NCBI RefSeq assembly: GCF_001578935.1
Contig: NZ_KQ969521.1
Span: 725,663-789,662, forward strand
DNA length: 64,000 nt
From: Streptococcus oralis
Lineage (GTDB): Bacteria; Bacillota; Bacilli; Lactobacillales; Streptococcaceae
Reading direction: 5' to 3'
Part shown: one piece after another, positions 38,994-47,341 of the stretch
Position numbering within the stretch: the stretch's first letter is position 1
How the letters are laid out: every line of letters starts with the position of its first letter
Notes under the pieces: model-generated
Seen by the model: only the letters and a program-made list of their open reading frames with translations
What the model was told of the DNA's origin: nothing
Databases searched by the model: none
Translations under genes and position numbers: made by a program

Positions 38994-40329
38994 ATTTATT
39001 CTTACGTTTTGAAGGAGATTGAATAGCAATCTTAACTTCAAAAATTGTTCCTCTAGGCTTGTTATCTTTAACGGTAATCGTTCCTCGCAAGGCATCTACG
39101 ATCTGCTTGGCCAAAGATAGTCCAAGACCAAAGCCACCTTTCTGACGGGTTCTCGCCTTGTCTACACGATAAAATCGGTCAAAGATTTTCTTCTTGTCAG
39201 CAGCTGAGATCCCAATTCCATTATCCGTTACTGTTAGATAGAGGTGACGATCTGTAGCATGAACTACAAACTCAATTTTCCCATCTTCTTCTGTATACTT
39301 GATGGCATTGTCAAATAAGATGGTCATGAGCTGTTTTAGGAGCAACTGATCAGTCATGAAGGGACGATAAATCCGATTTTCATACTCAAAAATACGATCA
39401 TTTTCAGAAGCAATCAACTCATAGTTAGCAAAGGTCGTCTTAAAGAACTGTGGTGATACTTCTGCTATTTCTGGTTTAATTCCATCATCGCGACGTGCAA
39501 GGTTGAGAAGATTGGTCGTGAGGAAGCGCATGTTGCGAACTTCTTCAAGACTCGAAGCGATACTTTCGCTGGATTCCATAATCGTTGCCTCTGGTTTTCG
39601 AAAGAGATTTTCTAAACGATTTTGTAAAACGGCCAAAGGCGTTCTCAGTTCGTGACTTGCATTTTCAACAAAGGATTTCTGCTTTTGCATACTTTCCAGT
39701 AAGGGTTTGACACTGACACGTGCCAAGTAAACACTGGCAATTAAAGACAGGAGCCAGAAACTAGCCATGACCACAACAATTAAATGCTCGTGGTTTTGAC
39801 TGATTTGCTCGAGCTGGCTGGTATTGATTAAAACCGCCGCATATTTGACGTTACTTGAGACAGAGGAAGAATTGGTTTCCATCAAGATCATCCGATAGGT
39901 TTCTTCCTGACCGTAGCTATTGACAACTTGGATTTGGCGAATATGATTCAACTCTTGCTTGTTCAGTTTGATCTTATCCAAGCCTAAAAATCGATTCCCC
40001 AATAAGAGTTGGTTAAAATCCTTGTCAAAGAGCAAGACTTCCGTATTGGAGCTGACATTGGGTTTGACTTCAGCCTTGCTGGCATCCGCTGTTGCTGGTT
40101 GAATATCCTTGACTTCCTCAGTTGCCCGATTCAGGGCTAACTGGATAACCGCTTGGGGACTGCTACTAAGAGCTTGGAGTTTTTCATCTACAGAAGTGTA
40201 GAGACTCGAGTGCATGACCTGGAGGATAATCAAGGTCATAGCAGAGAAGATCAGCGTGAACACTCCGAAGTTTCGAAGGAAATAGCTGAAATCATCTGCA
40301 TACCATGTTTTTTTTAGTTTATTGAACAT
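38992..40329 (-). CDS. ciaH: sensor histidine kinase CiaH
   Basis: A 445-residue membrane kinase. Two transmembrane helices (about residues 18-42 and 184-204) flank an extracellular domain of about 140 residues. A HisKA domain carries the phospho-acceptor [14 protein letters not shown]. The ATPase domain has the N-box [22 protein letters not shown] (G1) and [13 protein letters not shown] (G2). CiaH senses wall and other envelope stress in mitis-group streptococci, controls beta-lactam tolerance, and limits competence. Its start overlaps ciaR by 11 bases. Confidence 0.96.
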   Translation of the reverse strand: MFNKLKKTWYADDFSYFLRNFGVFTLIFSAMTLIILQVMHSSLYTSVDEKLQALSSSPQAVIQLALNRATEEVKDIQPATADASKAEVKPNVSSNTEVLLFDKDFNQLLLGNRFLGLDKIKLNKQELNHIRQIQVVNSYGQEETYRMILMETNSSSVSSNVKYAAVLINTSQLEQISQNHEHLIVVVMASFWLLSLIASVYLARVSVKPLLESMQKQKSFVENASHELRTPLAVLQNRLENLFRKPEATIMESSESIASSLEEVRNMRFLTTNLLNLARRDDGIKPEIAEVSPQFFKTTFANYELIASENDRIFEYENRIYRPFMTDQLLLKQLMTILFDNAIKYTEEDGKIEFVVHATDRHLYLTVTDNGIGISAADKKKIFDRFYRVDKARTRQKGGFGLGLSLAKQIVDALRGTITVKDNKPRGTIFEVKIAIQSPSKRKNK

Positions 40330-40993
40330 CTTTTAAAATATACCCGACACTACGCAAAGTTTGAAGATTCTCAGCAAAGGCTGTTCCCTTCAATTTCTTA
40401 CGAACTTTTGAGACATAGACTTCTACAACGGAAATCGTCGTATCGCTATCAAATCCCCATAGACGGTCAAAAATTTGCGTCTTAGGAAGAATAACATTTT
40501 GATTTTGAAGAAAGTAAACCAATAACTCAAACTCTTTCCCGAGTAGTTCCACAGGTGTATCTTCCACTTTGACTTCATTTGTAGAAAGGTTGACGACAAT
40601 GCCCCCATAGGTCAAAGTGTTTTCATTAAATTTACCTGAACGTTTGAGAAGGGCTTGGATCCGCATTTTAAGTTCTTCTAGGTAGAAAGGTTTGGTGAGG
40701 TAGTCATCCGCTCCAAGCTCAAAACCATGTCCCTTGTCATCCAAGCTTTCCTTTGCAGTCATAATCAGAACTGGTGTCGTAATCCCCTTTTCACGTAATT
40801 CTTTCAAGACTTGGAAACCATTTTTTTCCGGCAACATCAAATCCAGCAAAATCAAGTCATAGACGCCACTTTCAGCTTCGTAGAGACCTTCTTCTCCATC
40901 AAAAACCTGCATGACATCTGCAAAATCGTCTAAAAAGTCAAATACTGAATTTGACAGGCCCAGGTCATCTTCTACTAATAAGATTTTTATCAT
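40319..40993 (-). CDS. ciaR: response regulator CiaR
   Basis: A 224-residue OmpR-family regulator. The receiver domain has the acidic pocket EDD and phospho-acceptor Asp51 in [14 protein letters not shown], with Lys101-type [12 protein letters not shown]. The C-terminal winged helix has [15 protein letters not shown] and [13 protein letters not shown]. CiaR activates promoters carrying TTTAAG direct repeats. Its own promoter has such an element, so the system probably autoregulates. Confidence 0.97.
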   Translation of the reverse strand: MIKILLVEDDLGLSNSVFDFLDDFADVMQVFDGEEGLYEAESGVYDLILLDLMLPEKNGFQVLKELREKGITTPVLIMTAKESLDDKGHGFELGADDYLTKPFYLEELKMRIQALLKRSGKFNENTLTYGGIVVNLSTNEVKVEDTPVELLGKEFELLVYFLQNQNVILPKTQIFDRLWGFDSDTTISVVEVYVSKVRKKLKGTAFAENLQTLRSVGYILKDVQ

Positions 40994-41017
40994 CAGAAAC
41001 TCCTCCTTGTTATGATT

Positions 41018-41050
41018 ATTATACCAAAATTGCCTTAAAAAAAACTCAAC
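41018..41050 (-). promoter_or_regulatory. ciaRH promoter with CiaR-type direct repeat
   Basis: On the minus strand GTTGAG (41045-41050), 5 bases, TTTAAG (41034-41039), 10 bases, TATAAT (41018-41023) with a preceding TGG. The spacing matches known CiaR-controlled promoters; the upstream half is degenerate (4 of 6). Confidence 0.75.
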
Positions 41051-41084
41051 TCTCTCTTCTTTTCAGATAGAAAGTTGAGTTTTG
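41037..41084 (-). terminator. pepN terminator
   Basis: Stem AACTCAACT / AGTTGAGTT with an eight-T run on the minus strand. The 3' arm and T-run overlap the CiaR repeat of the next unit. Confidence 0.85.
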
Positions 41085-41102
41085 GTTTACATTTCGAACG
41101 AA

Positions 41103-43649
41103 TTAAGCTTTGCCATATTGGGCTACAACAGCTTCTACTGAAGCTTTTTCACGCTTAATCAAGTCAACACGCGCTGCAATTTCCTTGATTCCCATACCGA
41201 TATTACGGCTAAGAGCAAGGTCAGAAAGTTGTGGCTCAAAGAATTCCTTGTATTCCGTCAAGCGTTGTTCTGTCTTAAATACATGAGCAGGAAGGATAAC
41301 AAAGCTATCAAAGCTCATATCTCCTCCAAGAGCTGCCTTAATCCAATCCCAGTTTTCGCGCGCCCATACCCAAACAGTTTCTTGAGTTGCTTGATGGTTT
41401 AAGAACTGGAAGTACCAAGCAGACAAGTCTTGTGGTTTGACCACAAATTTGTCCTTCCAAGCAGCAATCAAGGTTTGGATATTGTCCACATCTTTACTAT
41501 ATGCAAGAGCTGCTGCCAACTGACGTTTAAAGACAGCATCTGTTGCGTGAGTATAAGTATTAAGATAAAGTGCTAACAAGTCTTTAGTCTCATGATGTTT
41601 CATCTCATTGATCAGAACTTGTGAGCGAATAGCTGCTGGTAGTCCTGCAAGATTCTCCTTGTGAGCCGAGAAGATTTGGCTAGCGGCTTGACTAGCTTCT
41701 GCATCATTTGAGCGAATCATCATAGAAACGGCCAACTGACGAACCAATTCGTCCTCATCTGATTCTCCATCTTTAACTTCAAAACCAAGACGGTCATAGT
41801 TGTGACGCGCCAATTTAGCAACTAGTGCTTTGAAGGCTGTTTCAGCATCCGTTCCTTCATCGATAAAGCGCTCGAGAGCTGAAATCACTTGAGAAATAGC
41901 TGAAACCACAAGGTATGACTCTTCCTTAGCAAGTTTATCAAGGACTGGGAGCAAGTCCGCATAAGAAATGTGCCCTGCTTCAGCAAGCAAACGACGTTCT
42001 TGGACGATTTGCAGTTTGCTGGTATTATCCAGGTCAACAAGGTCAGTCAATACTGCTTCTAACAAGTCTCCTTGGTAGTCTGTAATGTAGTGGGCTGTAT
42101 TTTCCGTGTTGAGACGAAGAGCTGTTTTGTTCTCCGCAAGAAGAGCTGCATAGCCAGGGATTTCGATACTTTCAGTTTCGAGTGTGTCTGGCAGACCTTT
42201 CCAGTTGCTGTTGAGTGGCACCACCCAGAGACGGTTCTTGTCTTCGTGCTCACCGATGAAGAATTGTTTTTGTGAAATCTTCAAGACATCATTTTCAACT
42301 TTGACAGTGAGAACTGGATATCCAGGCTGTTCCAACCAAGAATCCATGAAGGCTGCAACATCACGGCCTGACGCTTGTCCGAGAGCATTCCAAAGGTCAC
42401 GACCGACGGTGTTGCTGTACTGGTGCTTTTCAAAGTAAGCATGCAAGCCTTTAGCGAAATCAGCATCACCTAGCCAACGGCGAAGCATATGCATGAGGCG
42501 GCTTCCTTTAGCATAGACGATAGCACCGTCAAAGAGCGTATTGATTTCATCTGGATGTTTGACTTCGACGTGAACAGACTGTACGCCATCCGTCGCATCA
42601 CGTTCAAGAGCAAGAGGTACTCCACCTGTTTGGAAATCTTCAAAGATATTCCAGCTTGGCTCGATGGCATCCACACAGACGTATTCCATCATGTTAGCGA
42701 AGCTTTCATTAAGCCAAAGGTCATCCCACCATTTCATAGTCACGAGGTTTCCAAACCATTGGTGGGCAAGCTCATGTGCTACAACTAGGGCAACTTGTTG
42801 ACGGCTAGCAAAGGTTGAGTTCTCATCCACAACTAAGTAAACTTCACGGTAGGTCACAAGACCCCAGTTTTCCATAGCACCAGCTGAGAAGTCAGGAAGG
42901 GCGATGTGAAGTGATTGAGGAATTGGATACTTAACTCCATAGTAATCTTCGTAAAACTCGATAGAGCGAACGGCGATGTCCAGTGAGAAATCAAGGTTGG
43001 ATAATGGGTGAGCTTTGGTTGAGTAGACACCTACGAGGGTACCATTTTTAGTTTTAGCGGTCACCCCTTGCAAGTCACCTGCAACAAAGGCTAACAAGTA
43101 AGAAGACATACGAGGTGTTGTCTCAAACTTCCAGATGCCTGTTTCCTTGCGGTTTTCAGCATCGATTTCAGGCATGTTTGACAAGGCCAATTCACCTTCT
43201 GCTTGGTCAAAACGTAGGGAAAGGTCAAAAGTTGCTTTTGCTTCAGGCTCATCCACACATGGGAAGGCTTCGCGCGCGAAATGACTCTCGAACTGGGTAG
43301 ACAAGACCTCCTTCTTGACACCATCAACTGTGTAGTAAGAAGGGTAAATCCCTGTCATATTGTCTGTGATTTTTCCTGAAAAAGCGATGACCAATTCAAC
43401 TTGACCAGCCTCAGCCAATTCGATATGAAGGGCTTCATTGTCATGGTCAACTGTAAATGGACGAGCTTGACCCGCAACTTCTACAGAAGCGATTTCCAAG
43501 TCTTTTTGGTGCAGGGAAATACGATCACTCTGTGCTTGACCAGTGATTGTTACCTTCCCAGAAAAGGTCTTGGTCTCACGACTCAAGTCTAAAAATAAAT
43601 CATAATGTTCAGGAACAAATTGCGTAATAAAATGTTCAACTGCTTGCAT
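41103..43649 (-). CDS. pepN: lysyl aminopeptidase PepN (M1 family)
   Basis: An 848-residue cytoplasmic zinc aminopeptidase. It has GAMENWGLVTYRE for the N-terminus of the substrate and the zinc site VAHELAHQWFGN with downstream LWLNESFANMMEY (HExxH-18-E). The C-terminal ERAP1-like helical domain follows. It frees N-terminal residues from peptides and so supplies amino acids in these nutritionally fastidious cocci. It is a monocistronic unit upstream of ciaRH; a -10 (TATAAT) lies about 55 bases before the start. Confidence 0.97.
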   Translation of the reverse strand: MQAVEHFITQFVPEHYDLFLDLSRETKTFSGKVTITGQAQSDRISLHQKDLEIASVEVAGQARPFTVDHDNEALHIELAEAGQVELVIAFSGKITDNMTGIYPSYYTVDGVKKEVLSTQFESHFAREAFPCVDEPEAKATFDLSLRFDQAEGELALSNMPEIDAENRKETGIWKFETTPRMSSYLLAFVAGDLQGVTAKTKNGTLVGVYSTKAHPLSNLDFSLDIAVRSIEFYEDYYGVKYPIPQSLHIALPDFSAGAMENWGLVTYREVYLVVDENSTFASRQQVALVVAHELAHQWFGNLVTMKWWDDLWLNESFANMMEYVCVDAIEPSWNIFEDFQTGGVPLALERDATDGVQSVHVEVKHPDEINTLFDGAIVYAKGSRLMHMLRRWLGDADFAKGLHAYFEKHQYSNTVGRDLWNALGQASGRDVAAFMDSWLEQPGYPVLTVKVENDVLKISQKQFFIGEHEDKNRLWVVPLNSNWKGLPDTLETESIEIPGYAALLAENKTALRLNTENTAHYITDYQGDLLEAVLTDLVDLDNTSKLQIVQERRLLAEAGHISYADLLPVLDKLAKEESYLVVSAISQVISALERFIDEGTDAETAFKALVAKLARHNYDRLGFEVKDGESDEDELVRQLAVSMMIRSNDAEASQAASQIFSAHKENLAGLPAAIRSQVLINEMKHHETKDLLALYLNTYTHATDAVFKRQLAAALAYSKDVDNIQTLIAAWKDKFVVKPQDLSAWYFQFLNHQATQETVWVWARENWDWIKAALGGDMSFDSFVILPAHVFKTEQRLTEYKEFFEPQLSDLALSRNIGMGIKEIAARVDLIKREKASVEAVVAQYGKA

Positions 43650-43770
43650 AGTTTTCTCCTATTCTAAGTTTAAGAGTTGCTGCTCTTCTTCAAACAAACT
43701 TATTATATCATGTTTTGCCTAAGAAAAAAGGATTGGACGGCGATTTCCAAAACTTTCTTCCTTCTGCAGT

Positions 43771-44211
43771 CTACAGTGGGTAGACCTTGCGAAATTCTTC
43801 CAACACGACCTTGCTGTCAGGCGTAAAAGTCAGGCCTGCTTCATTCAGACACTCGGTGAAAAAGTCCTCATGAACCTGACGCCAGTAGGCCAAAGACTTG
43901 TCTCCCTCACCTTCCTTAAAGGCATGGTCAGCGGAAACTTGATTGAAAGATTGAACGGAAACCTTTGTAATTTCAACAATGCAGACAGCCTGATTTTGAC
44001 TATCTAAAATGACATCGAAGGTCCCTTTTTGTGGAAGAGGTTCGTCTTCTATTGCATAGAGGTCGTAGGCTGAGGCAGTTGCTGTCTTTTCGCCTTTTAA
44101 AACCAAACCTGCCAAGGTATCGGCTTCCACTCCAAAAGCCCAGGCATCTATCTCATCTCCAATTGAGGGGTTAATTTGCTTATAGGCATTCCACATTTCT
44201 TGCGGTGTCAT
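43771..44211 (-). CDS. ASCH domain protein
   Basis: A 146-residue ASCH-domain protein (GEKTATASAYDLYAIEDEPLPQKGTFDVILDS, with SFNQVSADHAFKEGEGDKSLAYWRQVHEDFF). ASCH proteins resemble PUA domains and are thought to bind RNA. Related proteins have ribonuclease or acetylcytidine amidohydrolase activity. The ATG at 44211 has GGAG 5 bases upstream and lies inside the end of the PEP-barrel gene (32-base overlap), so it is coupled to it. Confidence 0.86.
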   Translation of the reverse strand: MTPQEMWNAYKQINPSIGDEIDAWAFGVEADTLAGLVLKGEKTATASAYDLYAIEDEPLPQKGTFDVILDSQNQAVCIVEITKVSVQSFNQVSADHAFKEGEGDKSLAYWRQVHEDFFTECLNEAGLTFTPDSKVVLEEFRKVYPL

Positions 44212-45055
44212 GGGTACTCCTTTGTAATTTTTTACTTACTTCTTTTACACGTTTGAGGTGGTCTGGATGGTCAATCTCTAAATCAAAAATCTCCGGAATA
44301 GAACTATAGTGGATAATGCATTTGATACCCATCTGATTCATTTTTTGTATGAAAGAAGCATTCAGATAGCCTGCTACAGCAAAGTCAATCTTTTTCATCC
44401 TTGCTTTATCCTGCATCTGTCTTAGCATATCTAACATTATTGGGCTTTCCATATCATGCCATTGACTGTTTCTCACAGTCGCAAAAACAAAAGAAGTCAA
44501 ATCATTCATTCCAGCTATAATCTTTGAAATACCAGTTTCCAGTATCCTGTCCAAGTCAAAATAAGCTGACGGTAACTCAATCATTGTGCCGACTTTTCCA
44601 GTAAAACCATGCTCACGCAATACTCTAATAGCTTGTTTTAATTGGTCAGCATCATTGACAAAAGGAAAAATAACAGACAAATTGGGATTTGTTTGATAAA
44701 CTTCTGTAACGACATTTGACTCAGCCTGAAATTCATTCGGACACGCCAGCAAACGCCTTATCCCTCTATATCCAAACAAGGGATGATTTTCATCAAAATG
44801 CTCTTTAGTCCCCTCTAAACAATTAGCTTCTGTATTTGTTAACTCTGAGAAACGATACCAAACCTCTTCATCTGAGTACAAGGAGCAAATGGTATCTAGA
44901 TAATCTTTTACAAATTGCTGGCAACTTGCTAATAGGATGTTTTGATTAAGCTCTCTCAACAAATATTCCCCACGAATCATACCAACCTGATGAAATAGTT
45001 GTGGGTAAACTTTTTCAGCGATTTTCTCGCCACTAAGAGCTAACTGGTTTTTCAT
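44180..45055 (-). CDS. stand-alone PEP-utilising barrel domain protein lacking the catalytic Cys
   Basis: A 291-residue protein that matches only the C-terminal TIM barrel of PEP-utilising enzymes (PF02896: PTS enzyme I, pyruvate phosphate dikinase). The PEP-site residues are kept: Arg28 (GMIRGEYLL), Arg97 (GYRGIR), Glu160 (GTMIELP), Asn184/Asp185 (MNDLTSF) and Arg195 (TVR). The catalytic Cys position reads VAGY (Ala228). The phospho-His and nucleotide domains are absent. It may sense or bind PEP or an analogue; catalysis of phosphotransfer is unlikely. Start at 45055 chosen for GAGGTG spacing. It overlaps the ASCH gene. Confidence 0.78.
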   Translation of the reverse strand: MKNQLALSGEKIAEKVYPQLFHQVGMIRGEYLLRELNQNILLASCQQFVKDYLDTICSLYSDEEVWYRFSELTNTEANCLEGTKEHFDENHPLFGYRGIRRLLACPNEFQAESNVVTEVYQTNPNLSVIFPFVNDADQLKQAIRVLREHGFTGKVGTMIELPSAYFDLDRILETGISKIIAGMNDLTSFVFATVRNSQWHDMESPIMLDMLRQMQDKARMKKIDFAVAGYLNASFIQKMNQMGIKCIIHYSSIPEIFDLEIDHPDHLKRVKEVSKKLQRSTHDTARNVECL

Positions 45056-45096
45056 AGCCATTCACCTCGTCTTAAAAGATACAATGTCAAATATCA

Positions 45097-45825
45097 TTAT
45101 ATGAAACTTTCCTCTAGTTCAAAAGCTTCATAAGGTTCAACTAACTCATATCCTAAAAATTCTGCTACTTTTTTGGAAGCCTCGTTATGAGCATCCCAAA
45201 GAGGAAACATATCTCTATTTAAACTCTCTAGAATCATTGCAGCACCAAGCTTCTTAGCAAAGCCATTTCCTTGTTCGTTTGGTCTAGTTGCAACTTCCAC
45301 TTCAACTGCTCCACGGTAAACTAACCCTGAGGAAATCCCAGCAATCAGTTCACTATTTTTAAAAACCACAAAGCCAAATCCACCTTTTAAAACAAAATCC
45401 TGATAGGACTCAAAATCCCCCTGTAAATCTTGTGACCATTCTTCCTCAGAAAAGCAGTTATAAATATGATTATCAATAGGCACAATATTGTAACCTTCCT
45501 CTAAATGAGTAACTAGATCATTTAGAAATTCAACTTGAAAATTTGCCTTATCTTTAAAAGAATAGCGAGTAAAAGAATTTAGCTCCACCTTCCGATGCAG
45601 AAAATCTTGCCAATTAGTATTTTCTGAAATAATAATCTTATAATCTAAACCATATTTTCTAACAAAATCTTCCCAAAATCTGGAATTCAACTCCCCTGCT
45701 AGGTATAGAAAATTCCCAACATCATAAAAGCTTGTTGTCCTATCACTGTTTTGGTAGACAGTTCCGATTTGAGATTTAAGACCATAGAGAACCATATTTT
45801 TCTTCCATGTTTTAAATAGTTCCAT
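45097..45825 (-). CDS. GNAT acetyltransferase (ZmaR/PF12746-like)
   Basis: A 242-residue protein with a less conserved N-terminal half and a C-terminal GNAT fold (about residues 145-225). The acetyl-CoA loop is EVATRPNEQGNGFAKKLGAAMI (R-x-x-Q-G-x-G/A pattern), then DAHNEASKKVAEFLGYE. The overall shape is like the GNAT_acetyltran family, whose members include the zwittermicin-resistance enzyme. Substrate unknown. It is 41 bases upstream of the PEP-barrel gene and 7 bases after the Nudix gene. Confidence 0.83.
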   Translation of the reverse strand: MELFKTWKKNMVLYGLKSQIGTVYQNSDRTTSFYDVGNFLYLAGELNSRFWEDFVRKYGLDYKIIISENTNWQDFLHRKVELNSFTRYSFKDKANFQVEFLNDLVTHLEEGYNIVPIDNHIYNCFSEEEWSQDLQGDFESYQDFVLKGGFGFVVFKNSELIAGISSGLVYRGAVEVEVATRPNEQGNGFAKKLGAAMILESLNRDMFPLWDAHNEASKKVAEFLGYELVEPYEAFELEESFI

Positions 45826-45832
45826 TATCCCC

Positions 45833-46312
45833 TTACTTCACTTTCCAATTTCTATAGCTTGTCATATCTAATTCTGGAAATCCCAATAACTCTGCTTTAA
45901 CCTTCAAGACTAATGGTGATGCATTTTCTTCTGTGATTTTCTGAATATCCATCCAAATATATCCGAGTGAATCATTCGCACCATCAGATACAGCATCCGA
46001 AATCGTAACTTGAGCTTCCTTCTCGTTTATCTCAATATCATAAAAGGCCATGATATGATGTACTGCAAAGTCTTGCCCTTCTTCTTGAACCAGCACATCA
46101 TAAATCCTAGGATTAGCGTAACCCTTTAGCTTATATCCCGTCTCTTCCATAACTTCTCTAATCAGCGTTTCTGTCAATCCTTCACCAAGTTGCTGACTAC
46201 CACCGGGTAGATCATAACGATGTTGATAAGGGCCTCTCGTTTTTTCAATGCAGAGTAATTTCCCATTTTCAAAGCAAACAGCATAGACTCCAAAGTGTTT
46301 TTTGATTTCCAT
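45833..46312 (-). CDS. Nudix hydrolase
   Basis: A 159-residue Nudix protein with the box GGSQQLGEGLTETLIREVMEETGY matching GX5EX7REUXEEXGU exactly. It hydrolyses a nucleoside diphosphate linked to another group; the particular substrate cannot be told. The ATG at 46312 has AGGAG 5 bases upstream. It is between the SDR gene and the GNAT gene, with 7-10 base gaps. Confidence 0.9.
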   Translation of the reverse strand: MEIKKHFGVYAVCFENGKLLCIEKTRGPYQHRYDLPGGSQQLGEGLTETLIREVMEETGYKLKGYANPRIYDVLVQEEGQDFAVHHIMAFYDIEINEKEAQVTISDAVSDGANDSLGYIWMDIQKITEENASPLVLKVKAELLGFPELDMTSYRNWKVK

Positions 46313-46322
46313 CCAACTCCTC

Positions 46323-47021
46323 CTACTTTAACGACCAACCACCATCTATTGTCAAGATTTGTCCTTGCATGGCGCTCGCTTTTCCACTTGCTAAGAAAAG
46401 GCTAATTTCTGCTACTTCCTCTGGCTCAATCCAGCGTTTGATGGGTGTTTCACTAGCCACCCAGTCCGCCAAGCCACCTGGTTCAAAGTCCGCAGCGGTC
46501 ATAGCTGTCTTGACAGCACCTGGAGCGATACCAAAGACCTGAATCCCAGCTTCAGCATAGTCTAGAGCCAACTGCTTGGTAAAACCAGCTAAGGCGTGCT
46601 TAGACGAGGTATAGGCATGACCACCACCACCTGCTAGGCTCGAAGCAATCGAGCACATATTGATGATGATCCCTTTTTTATTTTCCAGCATTTGTATCAA
46701 ATAATGTCGAGTCAGCTCAACAGGAGTTATGTAGTTGATTTCAAAAATCTCTTGAATTTCCTGGGCTGATTGTTCCAAAAGTGGTTTGTATTCATCCAAA
46801 ACTCCTGCAGTATTGCACAAAACATCCACATAAGGACACCAGTCAAAAATAGGTGCCAAGTCCAAGGTCAAATCTCTCTGTAAAAAGTGAAAGTCACCTT
46901 GCAAGTCAGGCTTTTCACCCTGATCCACCCCGTAAACTTGATAACCTTTTTCTAAAAATAGACGAGCTTGAGCCAGACCAATCCCAGAACTTACTCCCGT
47001 AATCAATACACGTCTAGTCAT
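46323..47021 (-). CDS. short-chain dehydrogenase/reductase (FabG-like)
   Basis: A 232-residue classical SDR. The NAD(P) site is TGVSSGIGLAQARLF, with NTAG (NNAG variant) and the active site Ser-Tyr-Lys in MCSIASSLAGGGG and YTSSKHAL. It ends in the usual LTIDGGW. It is annotated in many streptococci as 3-oxoacyl-ACP reductase, but fatty acid genes are not nearby and the substrate is open. It overlaps the DUF2829 stop by 8 bases. Confidence 0.9.
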   Translation of the reverse strand: MTRRVLITGVSSGIGLAQARLFLEKGYQVYGVDQGEKPDLQGDFHFLQRDLTLDLAPIFDWCPYVDVLCNTAGVLDEYKPLLEQSAQEIQEIFEINYITPVELTRHYLIQMLENKKGIIINMCSIASSLAGGGGHAYTSSKHALAGFTKQLALDYAEAGIQVFGIAPGAVKTAMTAADFEPGGLADWVASETPIKRWIEPEEVAEISLFLASGKASAMQGQILTIDGGWSLK

Positions 47022-47250
47022 GCACTTCTACCCAATCCGTCGCCAAAACATCACAAGGTGTCGGGCTCCACATGGAAAAACCTTCCCCTTCTCCTGACAC
47101 GTTGATGAGGAAATAAGGCGTCACTTCAAGTGCAATCCCGTTTTGTTCAATGGTGTCAAAAAGTTGGACATAGTTTTCAGCCCCTCCCCAACCAGTTCGT
47201 ACATATTTTTTCTTGGCCTTTAATCCAGGCAGGATTTCTTCAAATGTCAT
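47014..47250 (-). CDS. DUF2829 family protein (78 aa)
   Basis: A 78-residue protein, MTFEEILPGLKAKKKYVRTG with W-rich C-terminal GFSMWSPTPCDVLATDWVEV. These are the marks of DUF2829 (often seen also in phages as Thoeris anti-defence-like Tad2 domains). The ATG at 47250 has AAGGAG 6 bases upstream. It overlaps the SDR start by 8 bases and heads the accessory run SDR-Nudix-GNAT-PEP barrel-ASCH. Confidence 0.86.
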   Translation of the reverse strand: MTFEEILPGLKAKKKYVRTGWGGAENYVQLFDTIEQNGIALEVTPYFLINVSGEGEGFSMWSPTPCDVLATDWVEVHD

Positions 47251-47290
47251 GATGTTCTCCTTTAATGCTACATTCTTCATTTAATTATAA

Positions 47291-47316
47291 CAAAAAACCG
47301 TTTTCCAACGGCTTTT
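47291..47316 (-). terminator. terminator of the nuclease gene
   Basis: Stem CCGTTGG / CCAACGG-type (GCCGTTGGAAAACGGTTTTTTG read on the minus strand in two parts), followed by six Ts. Confidence 0.8.
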
Positions 47317-47341
47317 TGACTGTATATCTACTAAATTCTTC

